Part shown: positions 1 through 5,776 of the stretch, in pieces | Numbering within the stretch: position 1 is the first letter of the stretch | Layout of the letters: every line of letters begins with the position of its first letter | Assembly (NCBI GenBank): GCA_003219675.1 | Contig: QHPW01000409.1 | Coordinates: 583 to 8,681, forward strand | DNA: 8,099 bases | From: Verrucomicrobiota bacterium | Lineage (GTDB): Bacteria > Verrucomicrobiota > Verrucomicrobiia > Limisphaerales > AV2 | Direction: 5' to 3' | Notes under the pieces: generated by a model | What the model saw: the letters and a program-made list of their open reading frames with translations, nothing else | Told to the model about the DNA's origin: nothing | Databases searched by the model: none | Position numbers and translations under genes: made by a program

Positions 1-1
1 T

Positions 2-628
2 CAGAGAGTCAGCCAGTTCGCTGCCGTGGAGCTTTCCGCAATCTACCACGACGTCATCAAAGACCGGCTTTACACCGATCCGGTCAACTCGCATCGCCGC
101 CGCTCGACTCAGACGGCGTTGCATCGGTTAGTGACCGGCCTCTGCCAGATGCTCGCGCCGATTCTCTCCTTCACGGCGGATGAGGCGTGGGAGTTTGTGC
201 CCGGGAAAACAACCGGTACGGTTCATGAAGTCGAATTGAAACCAAGTGATTTCTCTATTTCTGAATCCGAACAAACGAAGTGGAAGAATCTTTTAGAACT
301 TCGCGAACAATTATTACCGAAGTTAGAGGGGAAACGGCAGGAGAAAGTCATCGGCAAGTCACTCGAAGCCAAGATTCGATTGTACACCGAGAAAGGCGGG
401 AAGGCTTCAGATTTAGCAGCAGACACAAACGTGCTTGAAGAGTTCCGTGAGCTTGTGAACGTTTCTCAGTTTGAAATCACCAAGGACTACAATGCTGATT
501 TGGTTATGCATGCCGACGGCCAGAAATGCGAGCGTTGCTGGCATTGGGAAACAGACGTTGGTTCACACAAGGAGCACCCGACGATTTGTGGTCGCTGTGT
601 TGAAGCGGTGAATCAGTTCAAGGCGTGA
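2..628 (+). CDS. ileS: Isoleucyl-tRNA synthetase, C-terminal part (5' end outside window)
   Basis: IleRS charges tRNA-Ile with isoleucine in the cytoplasm. The window holds only the last 208 residues; the frame is open to the left edge, so the start lies outside. The first ~70 residues match the class I anticodon-binding domain, with the helix containing LSAIYHDVIKDRLYTD and then LAPILSFTADEAWEFVPG. A variable linker follows. The end carries the bacterial IleRS zinc finger: the first CxxC pair is in KCERCWHW and the second in ICGRCVEAV, about 20 residues later. The gene stops with TGA 11 residues after the last Cys, a normal place for this family. The catalytic Rossmann domain with HIGH/KMSKS is not in the window. 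The next gene converges on it from 675. Family assignment is secure; nothing looks broken. Confidence 0.96.
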   Translation, partial: QRVSQFAAVELSAIYHDVIKDRLYTDPVNSHRRRSTQTALHRLVTGLCQMLAPILSFTADEAWEFVPGKTTGTVHEVELKPSDFSISESEQTKWKNLLELREQLLPKLEGKRQEKVIGKSLEAKIRLYTEKGGKASDLAADTNVLEEFRELVNVSQFEITKDYNADLVMHADGQKCERCWHWETDVGSHKEHPTICGRCVEAVNQFKA

Positions 629-674
629 AAAGTTTTGAGCGCATCGCCTCAACTTCTGAATCGGTCATCTCAAC

Positions 675-1316
675 TCAAATGCCTCGTGCAACTTTGTCTT
701 CAAAGAACATCCGCGATGTTTTGTTTTCAAACTCGACGACTTGATCAAGATTGCCGATGGTCTTCGGTGGATTATTGTCACGACTCAATTTTGCCAACTT
801 ATTTTGGTGCAACTCCCAGAGTTCTGCGGCACTCGCGCGGGCTTGCCTTGAAACAATATATCCAGGTGGAGGGTTAAATTGCCGCCTGTTATTTGTAGTT
901 CCACTAAACGTCCCGTCGTTTAGTTCGCTGACAAATACAAGCGCAAGACTTTCGCGAGACCTGAACGAGGCAAAAACAATCTTCCCAATCGTTTTCTGTG
1001 ACGAGTGCAGTGCTTGAACTCCATAAGCTGCCCCTTCGGTCAATGAATTTTTCGATGTATAATACCAAAATTGATCGAATCCAATTTGTTTCAGGTCAAG
1101 GACGCTGGAATTTAATTTTGTCAAAATTTTGGATGGAACTATTTCAGCTTCAATAATCTTTTCGCGAAATGCTTGCGGCTCTGGAATGCCTTTAATAAAA
1201 TTCATTGGAATTCCAAGAGCCTTGTTGAAGCAACCGATTAAGAATCCAGTGCCACGCGAAATGTGCCAGTATTCACGGAAGGAAATTTTGCGGCTGTCAG
1301 TCTTGTAGTATTTCAT
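675..1316 (-). CDS. Hypothetical protein, 213 aa, AT-richer than neighbours
   Basis: I do not recognise a named family. The frame is open up to 1592, but the convincing start is the ATG at 1316: an AAGG Shine-Dalgarno core lies 9 nt before it, and the upstream codons read as Arg/His-rich noise. The protein starts MKYYKTDSRKISFREYW and ends with TGA at 675-677. It has no signal peptide and no clear membrane segment. It looks like a mixed alpha/beta soluble protein. A central stretch, VSELNDGTFSGTT then FNPPPG, is followed by an Ala/Leu-rich helix with a His (SAAELWELHQNKL). From memory this order resembles unnamed planctomycete/verrucomicrobial hypotheticals, which I cannot verify. Base use is visibly richer in A and T than the cassette upstream, which hints at a separate origin. 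It lies 155 nt after DUF2182 on the same strand, so co-transcription is possible but not shown. Confidence 0.72.
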   Translation of the reverse strand: MKYYKTDSRKISFREYWHISRGTGFLIGCFNKALGIPMNFIKGIPEPQAFREKIIEAEIVPSKILTKLNSSVLDLKQIGFDQFWYYTSKNSLTEGAAYGVQALHSSQKTIGKIVFASFRSRESLALVFVSELNDGTFSGTTNNRRQFNPPPGYIVSRQARASAAELWELHQNKLAKLSRDNNPPKTIGNLDQVVEFENKTSRMFFEDKVARGI

Positions 1317-1471
1317 CGCGGTTAACCTTGCGTGATGAATAAAACTCTTCCATCCGAAATGGAAATGTTTTTCGCACCGGCGTCGCTGAAGCGTCAGATC
1401 AAATCCATGGCATAAATGCCGATGGTGGATCGGTCGCAGAACAGCACGCCCCAAATGCGGGCGTTCGATCT

Positions 1472-2050
1472 TCAGCGCAGCATCATCCACACGCCCCACA
1501 CTGCAAGAAAAACGCCCGTCACTTTGTCGACGAACAAACCTCGTGGCAATACTTTCTCCAGAAGCACAAAGACAGCGATGATAGCCACCCACCAGATGTT
1601 CATCACGCCGGCCACGAACAGCAGCGCCATCAAGAACCAGCAGCAGCCGGCGCAGTAAGCGCCGTGTTTCAGGCCCATGACGAACGCGCCGAGCTTCCCC
1701 TCACGCCAGCCAGTCATCAGAAAACTCAATGGAGAGCGGCAGTGCGTAAGACAGGCATTCTTGAGCGGCGTCCATTGAAACACGCCGGCGGCGACGAGCA
1801 GCGCGCCGCCGAGAATCGGGCTGGTGCTCACCATCATCGGCGACAGCAGAGCCGTCGAGTGCAGAATCCACTGCGCGACGGCGGCCAGCGCGCTGAACAC
1901 GGCCCAGATCGCGAGGTAGCCGAGCAGAAAAATCCCGGTCGGCACGAACGGCTGCTCCTGCTCGCTCCGTCTGCGGTTCACCGTGGCGAAGGTGAGGATC
2001 ATCGGTGCGGCGGAGGGCGTCATCATGGCCACCATCATTTCCGTCCACAT
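1472..2050 (-). CDS. DUF2182 predicted metal-binding membrane protein, main body (downstream of an in-frame stop)
   Basis: This 192-aa frame holds most of a DUF2182 (COG5486-type) integral membrane protein. Family features visible are MMVAMMTPSAAPM at residues 5-17, TPLKNACLTHCRSPL at 94-108 and LKHGAYCAGCCWFLM at 127-141. These supply C100, H103, C104, H129, C133, C136 and C137 as candidate metal ligands next to membrane segments. Hydrophobic stretches lie near 1-22, 38-60, 76-92, 122-148, 151-165 and 176-191. The C-terminus ends normally (TGA at 1472-1474). The N-terminal helix and the Cys/Met-rich loop lie upstream in the same frame at 2081-2263, separated by a TGA at 2081-2083. This ORF alone starts at ATG 2050, with no clear ribosome site. 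It could be an internal restart, a decayed gene, or a full gene with one base error. The molecular function of the family is unproven. Confidence 0.85.
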   Translation of the reverse strand: MWTEMMVAMMTPSAAPMILTFATVNRRRSEQEQPFVPTGIFLLGYLAIWAVFSALAAVAQWILHSTALLSPMMVSTSPILGGALLVAAGVFQWTPLKNACLTHCRSPLSFLMTGWREGKLGAFVMGLKHGAYCAGCCWFLMALLFVAGVMNIWWVAIIAVFVLLEKVLPRGLFVDKVTGVFLAVWGVWMMLR

Positions 2051-2080
2051 GAGAAAAAGCGGGATAAGCGTCGAGGCCGA

Positions 2081-2263
2081 TCACGACTGCATGTCCGGCC
2101 CGGACATTTTCATGCCGGCGCATTTGCAAACGCCGGTTTGGACCATCGCGTTTGCTTCGCGGACCATGTAACCCCACGCGAGCGCGGAGATGGCGACGAG
2201 TCCGGCCACAACGACGGCGCGGTCGCGCTTCAGCACGGATTCAATGGAAATGCTACGGTTCAT
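2081..2263 (-). pseudogene. 5' part of the DUF2182 gene, cut off by an in-frame TGA
   Basis: From ATG 2263 the frame reads MNRSISIESVLKRDR, then a hydrophobic helix (about residues 17-34), then a loop with VCKCAGMKMSGPDMQS, and stops at TGA 2081-2083. The distance from 2263 to 2050 is 213 nt, exactly 71 codons, so this fragment and the 1472-2050 ORF share one frame. Without the TGA they make one 263-residue protein, the usual DUF2182 size. After the TGA the frame continues SASTLIPLFLMWTEMM, which is the expected family sequence. DUF2182 members as I recall them often have Trp-Ser just before that helix, so TGG to TGA is the simplest explanation. The CKC plus MKM pattern looks like a soft-metal site. 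No Shine-Dalgarno is visible before 2263, and a palindromic repeat begins 25 nt upstream. Confidence 0.8.
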
Positions 2264-2287
2264 GGCAAGGCCAGCCAGGGACGGCGA

Positions 2288-2487
2288 CACGCCGTGTATG
2301 TGTTTAGCGTAGCGGCGGGCGTCTCGCCTGCCGTAGAGCCGGTGCATCCTGCCCGGCGGAACAACTCCCCAAGCTGTCCGGCACTTTGTGGATCGCGGAA
2401 AAACCGGTCGTTCTTTCCGGGCGGCAAGATGCCGCCCTCTACGGCAGCCAGGATGGCCGCCGCTACGCTAAACACGTACCACGCCGT
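2288..2487. repeat. Palindromic interspersed repeat, ~200 bp, two inverted double-hairpin modules
   Basis: The ends are inverted copies: 2300-2318 matches 2457-2475 perfectly over 19 bp, and the similarity runs outward with small gaps to about 2288 and 2487. Each arm has the same layout, GTAGCGGC then one hairpin, GTAGAG, then a second hairpin. Visible stems are GGCGGGCG/CGCCTGCC (loop TCT), GGGCGGCA/TGCCGCCC (loop AGA) and GGCAGCCA/TGGCCGCC (loop GGA). Stem bases differ between arms but pairing is kept. The element fills the gap between DUF1326-B and DUF2182 and leaves only about 25 nt before the DUF2182 start. Short translated ORFs across it are artefacts. It is probably a non-autonomous REP/BIME-like element. 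Confidence 0.82.
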
Positions 2488-2497
2488 CCCTCCCGTT

Positions 2498-3115
2498 TCA
2501 TGCCGATTTGTATTCGAAGGGCGAATATTCACCGTATTGGCCCGGATGTTCGAAAGCGAGTTCCTGGCCGGCCAGCCGCATTTTTGCCGTGGTGCAAAGC
2601 TCCTGTTGTTTGGACGTGAACCCCTTCGGCTTGATGAGCGTGGCCGGTTCGTCTTCGTTGGTGACGGGGTTTTTCATCGGCGCCAGCTCGACTTCGTAAA
2701 TGCCGTCGAATCGGACCCGGCTGCGGACGTCGTCAAGGGTTGTCTCGACCCGCGTGTAACGCACGCCGAGAAAATTGCTGGTGAGGCTCATGAAGATTCC
2801 GAAGGGCACGGCCTCAGGAGTATTGACGACCAGCTTTTCGAGGACTTGCCGCTGCTGTTTGTTCGCCCGTTCATCCACGCAAAGGAGCGCTGTGATGTTG
2901 CCTTCATGAACCGCTCCGGGCGCGCGCCCGAACCACCCGAACGTCAGCCCGGCCAGAGAAACACCGTCGCATTTGCCTTCCTGCACGTGCCAGATGTAAC
3001 CGCCTTCGCAAAACCCGCTCGTGGGCCTCGCTTCGAAGTTGCACGGGCAGCCCCAGTCGCAGTTGCACGCGCCCAGCAGGACGCCTTTCAGGTGATAGGA
3101 CGTTTTGTCCGCCAC
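2498..3115 (-). CDS. DUF1326 family protein B (CxCxxxCxC motif)
   Basis: A 205-aa protein of the DUF1326 family (COG5588 type), with no assigned biochemical role. The hallmark near the N-terminus is ACNCDWGCPCNFEARP, giving C17, C19, C23 and C25, followed by C36 in SGFCEG. This dense Cys cluster suggests metal or thiol chemistry. There is no signal peptide, so it is probably cytoplasmic. The middle has GRAPGAVHEGNITALL, as in its paralogue, and the end is Pro/Tyr-rich. The start is a GTG at 3115; AAAGG six nt upstream supports it, and an ATG at 3125-3127 is out of frame. It is third in the cassette, 216 nt after the DUF4242 gene. A long hairpin repeat at 3142-3235 lies in that gap, so the gene may be expressed below the two genes before it. 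It has a paralogue at 3638-4258. Confidence 0.92.
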   Translation of the reverse strand: MADKTSYHLKGVLLGACNCDWGCPCNFEARPTSGFCEGGYIWHVQEGKCDGVSLAGLTFGWFGRAPGAVHEGNITALLCVDERANKQQRQVLEKLVVNTPEAVPFGIFMSLTSNFLGVRYTRVETTLDDVRSRVRFDGIYEVELAPMKNPVTNEDEPATLIKPKGFTSKQQELCTTAKMRLAGQELAFEHPGQYGEYSPFEYKSA

Positions 3116-3141
3116 GATTTGCCTTTCATTGTCAACTTCCG

Positions 3142-3235
3142 CATGAACGGTGGGGCGAGACTCCGTCGAGCCCTGATCTCCGAAAGACAGAAAGAAATTA
3201 GGGCACGACGGAGTCTCGCCCCACCCAGGTTCATG
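3142..3235. repeat. Long inverted repeat (35-38 bp arms, 21-nt loop)
   Basis: The left arm 3142-3176 pairs with the right arm 3198-3235, with two mismatches and one 3-nt gap. The core is GGTGGGGCGAGACTCCGTCG on the left and its complement on the right. The hairpin sits in the gap between DUF4242 and DUF1326-B, and its inner-gene end is only 27 nt from the GTG start of DUF1326-B. No T-run follows on the coding strand, so it is not a standard intrinsic terminator. A half copy of the same arm occurs at 5666-5690, which shows that it belongs to a dispersed family. It could pause polymerase or protect mRNA. Confidence 0.88.
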
Positions 3236-3331
3236 GGCAGGGAACGGCCGGCGGCAGGTTCGGTTGATTTTGAGCCATTTATTCTTTCCTGCCCCGGCTT
3301 TGTCGGAGGTCGTTGACTTTTCCGTCGCCGG

Positions 3332-3604
3332 CTACTCTGCGGTCGTCGGGTCAATCACGGTTTTGATCTCGGAGATGCGGTTCGCCGGGAAACCGCCCTG
3401 TTGCGCGTGCTCCCGAATCAGTCGCTCGTTCGGCGCGACATAAACGCAGTAAACCTTGTCGCTGGTGACGAAGCTTTCGACCCACTGGATTTGCGGGCCG
3501 AGCTTGTTCAGCACACTGCAGGACTTTTGCGAAATGGCCTTCAACTCCGCGGCCGACAGGTTTCCGGCGCCGGGAATTTCACGTTCGATGACATATTTGG
3601 GCAT
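3332..3604 (-). CDS. DUF4242 protein, nickel-binding SCO4226-like
   Basis: A 90-aa single-domain protein that matches DUF4242 over its whole length: MPKYVIEREIPGAG at the start, SAAELKAISQKSC at 17-29, then IQWVESFVTSDKVYCVYVAP and the closing block REHAQQGGFPANRISEIKTV. The family forms a small ferredoxin-like alpha/beta fold. The Streptomyces member SCO4226 was described as a nickel-binding protein, but no metal has been shown for most members. Possible ligands here are C29, C53 and H66. It has no signal peptide. The ATG at 3604 gives the family N-terminus exactly, though no Shine-Dalgarno stands out; the 33-nt gap after DUF1326-A would allow co-transcription. Its position between two DUF1326 genes supports a metal-linked role for the cassette, by inference. 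Confidence 0.93.
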   Translation of the reverse strand: MPKYVIEREIPGAGNLSAAELKAISQKSCSVLNKLGPQIQWVESFVTSDKVYCVYVAPNERLIREHAQQGGFPANRISEIKTVIDPTTAE

Positions 3605-3637
3605 AGGCGTGTCTGGAGTTGAGCGTTGAGGAACGGA

Positions 3638-4258
3638 TTAGTTTCCGTATTTCACCTCGGTCACAAACCCGGCCTTGTTCGGGTAGTTGAAATTCAATTC
3701 GCCGACCCTGGCGCGGCCTTCTTTGGCGGAAACCACGTGGGCCCACTTGAACAGGTAACCGCTCTCGTGCTCGACGCGAATGGACTCAGGATCACCGCTG
3801 ATCGGATTTTTGATCGGCTCGAAGGCAAGCGAGACGTTGTCGCCCATCCGCACCTGGCTGTTCTTGCCGTTGATGTTGAAAACGAACGCGACGTATTGCG
3901 GATCCAGGAGTTTGGAGATGGTTTTGGCGATGATCTCGAAAGGCATTCCCCCTTCCTGGCCGGTCGCAATTTTCATCAGGGCGTCGCGCTGTTTTGGATC
4001 GGCTTTTTGTTCCATGAAAAGAGCGAGGGTTCCATTGCCCTCGTGCAGCGCCCCGGGCCAATGCGCGACGAATCCAAGCGCCAGACCATCCAGGGACAGC
4101 TCGCCGTAACGGCCTCGTTTGATCCGCCAGGCGCCCATCCCGTCGCAGAAGCCCTGCGTCGGGCGCGCCTCGAATTCACAGGGACATCCATAGTCGCAGT
4201 TGCAGGCCTGCAGATAATCCGCTTCGATCGACCATTTCACTTTTTTGCCGTTGCTCAT
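3638..4258 (-). CDS. DUF1326 family protein A (CxCxxxCxC motif), first gene of cassette
   Basis: A 206-aa DUF1326 protein, paralogous to the gene at 2498-3115. The motif ACNCDYGCPCEFEARPTQGFC gives C19, C21, C25, C27 and C38, and GFVAHWPGALHEGNGTLALF matches the second conserved block. The two paralogues share this architecture but differ in most other residues, so the duplication is probably old. The frame is open to 4543, but ATG 4258 is the right start: GGAG lies 6 nt upstream and family similarity begins about ten residues later. The upstream codons read as Arg/Pro-rich noise. It is soluble and probably cytoplasmic. No other gene precedes it on this strand for about 700 nt, so the promoter should lie in 4259-4400. 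Biochemical function is unknown; metal or thiol chemistry is an inference from the Cys cluster and the neighbours. Confidence 0.93.
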   Translation of the reverse strand: MSNGKKVKWSIEADYLQACNCDYGCPCEFEARPTQGFCDGMGAWRIKRGRYGELSLDGLALGFVAHWPGALHEGNGTLALFMEQKADPKQRDALMKIATGQEGGMPFEIIAKTISKLLDPQYVAFVFNINGKNSQVRMGDNVSLAFEPIKNPISGDPESIRVEHESGYLFKWAHVVSAKEGRARVGELNFNYPNKAGFVTEVKYGN

Positions 4259-4315
4259 AAGCTGCTCCTTTCCTTCCGGAGATTTGGTTTGTTGATCTTG
4301 CGCGCAATGATCCTG

Positions 4316-4337
4316 GATTCTCTTTCGCAAGCGAATC
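4316..4337. promoter_or_regulatory. Dyad symmetry upstream of the DUF1326-A gene, possible operator
   Basis: A 22-bp interrupted palindrome, GATTCTCTT then TCGC then AAGCGAATC, has arms matching at 8 of 9 positions. It lies about 58-79 nt upstream of the ATG at 4258, where a promoter for the cassette is expected. No convincing -35/-10 pair could be picked out beside it, and no regulator gene lies nearby. Chance occurrence is possible. Confidence 0.22.
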
Positions 4338-4652
4338 CCGACAAGGATGCCTGGGGATGATGGATGCGCTTTCCCCCGGATGATCGGATCGCTGCGGCAG
4401 CACTCCTTACCCGGCCTCCGGCCATCCTCTCCCCTCGTCCGCCAAGGGCAGAGGGCAGGGTGAAGGGAGCCGTCCGCGCGCAACCCGAATGCGCAGAGTT
4501 CCGAACTCCATTGCGAATTGGTGTGATGGATTGAAACTAGCAAAAGAGCCGAGCCTTGACAACAGAATAGCGGGCGGTGCCGGGGCGTCGCAGCGCCAAT
4601 TCATGAGAGCTTTTTCAGGGAGGGGTTCTTCCTGGTTACCCGTTCAGACAAT
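4338..4652. other. Gene-free intergenic stretch upstream of the cassette
   Basis: No credible coding sequence is seen on either strand. A pyrimidine/purine-skewed block at about 4404-4465 (CCTCTCCCCTCGTCC, then GGGCAGAGGGCAGGG) resembles short dispersed repeats I associate with verrucomicrobial intergenic DNA, from memory only. An 11-bp direct repeat ACCCGTTCAGA occurs at 4638-4648 and 4654-4664, the second copy overlapping the palindromic element that follows. Confidence 0.45.
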
Positions 4653-4765
4653 GACCCGTTCAGAGAACGCTCCGACCGCAAATCCTCTCTGCCGTCTTCG
4701 CGCCTTCGCGGTGGAAACTGAAACCGCCGAGACGCGAAGAGCGCAGAGTAATCTATAAACGGGTC
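4653..4765. repeat. Palindromic element, ~113 bp, nested inverted repeats
   Basis: The outer ends are inverted: GACCCGTT at 4653-4660 pairs with AACGGGTC at 4758-4765. Inside, 4687-4712 (CTCTGCCGTCTTCGCG...) pairs with 4723-4748 (...CGCGAAGAGCGCAGAG) at 21 of 26 positions around a 10-nt loop. It has no coding capacity. The outline is that of a small non-autonomous repeat. It lies between the cassette's upstream region and the 3' side of the OB-fold gene. Confidence 0.6.
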
Positions 4766-4836
4766 TTATGATTGATTAGTCGGGGGGGCAAACCCCGTGC
4801 GCAACTCAAGAGTCGAATATCCCGGACCGATCTATT

Positions 4837-4885
4837 GTAGCGCACGCTTCCAGCGTGCAGGTTCTGGCGGCTTCCGAGCCGCCAG
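4837..4885. repeat. Double-hairpin repeat module (GTAGCGCA type)
   Basis: The unit reads GTAGCGCA, hairpin GCACGCT-TCC-AGCGTGC (4842-4858), a short AGGTT link, then hairpin CTGGCGGCT-TCCG-AGCCGCCAG (4864-4885). Both stems are perfect. The same layout with different stem bases recurs at 7613-7765. It lies 3' of the OB-fold gene and could end or protect that transcript, but there is no T-run to call a terminator. Confidence 0.8.
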
Positions 4886-4956
4886 TTTTCCAGCAGTGCC
4901 GAGAAGCGCCCCGCCATCAACGTATCAGCGTGCACCCGGTGAAAACAATTTCCGTG

Positions 4957-5730
4957 TCACGCCCGCCCTTGCACTTGCCCTGGGAGAACGATGGTTTCTC
5001 CCGCCCGCATCAATGGGGTCTCCTTGTTCTCCGCCGGTTTCCCGACCAGAGTCTGCCCTCGTTGAGTCGTGTAAACCGTCTTGTAATCGTTCGGATAATC
5101 GAACACTGCGACGACGCGAACGAACCGGTCCGGGGACTCCAGAATCACGTCGTATTTGCGGACGAACATTCTCGGCTCGAACCGCTGGATCACGCCTTTG
5201 ACGCGCAGGATTCTTTTGCGATAGCGTTGGTCGGCGCCGGACGGGTCGGTCTTGAATTGTTGCACCAGCCCGGCGGCATCGACGGCTTCATCCGGCTTCA
5301 ACGGTGGCAGTTCGGCGGCGGGTTTTGCCGGCGCTTCTGCCGCCGCGCGGCGCGTGGTGGAGCCTGCGGACGTTTCGGCCTGCGGCGGGTTTTTCCTCTC
5401 CGGCGTTCCTTCGTCCTGTTTCAACCTGGCCGCTTCGGCTTCGGCGCGCGCCAGGTCCTGTTTGAGCCTTTGAATTTCTTTTTCCTTTAGTTTGCGCGCC
5501 TCGGCCTGAAAACGCTGCCGCGCCGCGGGCAATAACTCTTTCCAGGCAATCTGGTTCGTTCCACCGTCGTGTTTAATGACGGGCCCGTCCGCCTCGAACC
5601 GGATGACCTCGGCGTTCTTGTACACCCTGCCACCGTGGGTCGTGATTTTCATCCATTGGAGATCCGGGCTCGACGGAGTCTCGCACCACCGAAAATGAAA
5701 TTGTACGACTACCGAACGCATGGATTTCAT
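4957..5730 (-). CDS. Coiled-coil and OB-fold (tRNA_anti-like) protein, frameshifted C-terminus and uncertain N-terminus
   Basis: Three parts are visible (numbered from an in-frame GTG at 5745, five codons before the ATG chosen): a beta-rich head MKITTHGGRVYKNAEVIRF (32-50), a charged coiled coil (~74-112) with an Ala/Pro linker, and an OB-fold region from DEAVDAAGLVQQF (~152) to the end. The last part fits the tRNA_anti-like family, small OB domains in exported or soluble proteins. The frame ends abruptly with GQVQGRA and TGA. Dropping one base of the GGG run at 4982-4984 (plus strand) continues instead as QGKCKGGRDTEIVFTGCTLI and stops at 4917-4919, which is the expected last strands of the fold. 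The N-terminus has no signal peptide; residues ~19-27 come from a repeat half at 5666-5690. Possible starts are GTG 5745, ATG 5730 and ATG 5652; none has a strong ribosome site. It is divergent from the permease, 46 nt away. Confidence 0.78.
   Translation of the reverse strand: MKSMRSVVVQFHFRWCETPSSPDLQWMKITTHGGRVYKNAEVIRFEADGPVIKHDGGTNQIAWKELLPAARQRFQAEARKLKEKEIQRLKQDLARAEAEAARLKQDEGTPERKNPPQAETSAGSTTRRAAAEAPAKPAAELPPLKPDEAVDAAGLVQQFKTDPSGADQRYRKRILRVKGVIQRFEPRMFVRKYDVILESPDRFVRVVAVFDYPNDYKTVYTTQRGQTLVGKPAENKETPLMRAGETIVLPGQVQGRA
5666..5690. repeat. Half copy of the 3142-3235 repeat, inside the OB-fold gene's 5' end
   Basis: This 25-bp stretch matches 3201-3225, the right arm of the long inverted repeat, at 23 of 25 positions (shared core CGACGGAGTCTCGC). 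Only one arm is present, so no hairpin can form from it. It encodes about eight residues (WCETPSSP) of the OB-fold protein if translation starts upstream of it. Confidence 0.82.
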
Positions 5731-5776
5731 TTTAAGCTTCGGCACTGGCTTACACGCCGATTAAGCTGGCGGTCAG

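Noticed and set aside
629..674. Intrinsic terminator between ileS and the convergent gene
   Set aside because: Only TTGAG/CTCAA pairs around an 8-nt loop, and no T-run follows on either strand.
1388..1471. Possible gene remnant after the DUF2182 stop (frame reading RIWGVLFCDRSTIGIYAMDLI on the minus strand)
   Set aside because: It is too short, lacks a ribosome site, and I could not link it to any family.
1317..1592. Long N-terminal extension of the 675-1316 protein
   Set aside because: The extra codons overlap the DUF2182 3' end, are Arg/His-rich, and precede a good AAGG-ATG start at 1316.
2081..2083. TGA in DUF2182 as a selenocysteine codon
   Set aside because: The position fits a Trp in family members as recalled, not a Cys, and no recoding hairpin stands out just downstream. 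A substitution or sequencing error is simpler.
1664..3316. A 550-codon plus-strand open frame across the cassette
   Set aside because: It runs antisense to DUF1326-B and most of DUF2182, has Arg/His/Pro-rich composition, crosses two repeats and shows no domain. It is a GC-driven shadow.
4259..4543. N-terminal extension of DUF1326-A to 4543
   Set aside because: Family similarity begins just after ATG 4258, which has a GGAG ribosome site. The upstream residues look non-coding.
4556..4561. TTGACA as a -35 box on the plus strand
   Set aside because: The region 16-18 nt downstream is GC-rich with no -10 match, and no plus-strand gene follows nearby.
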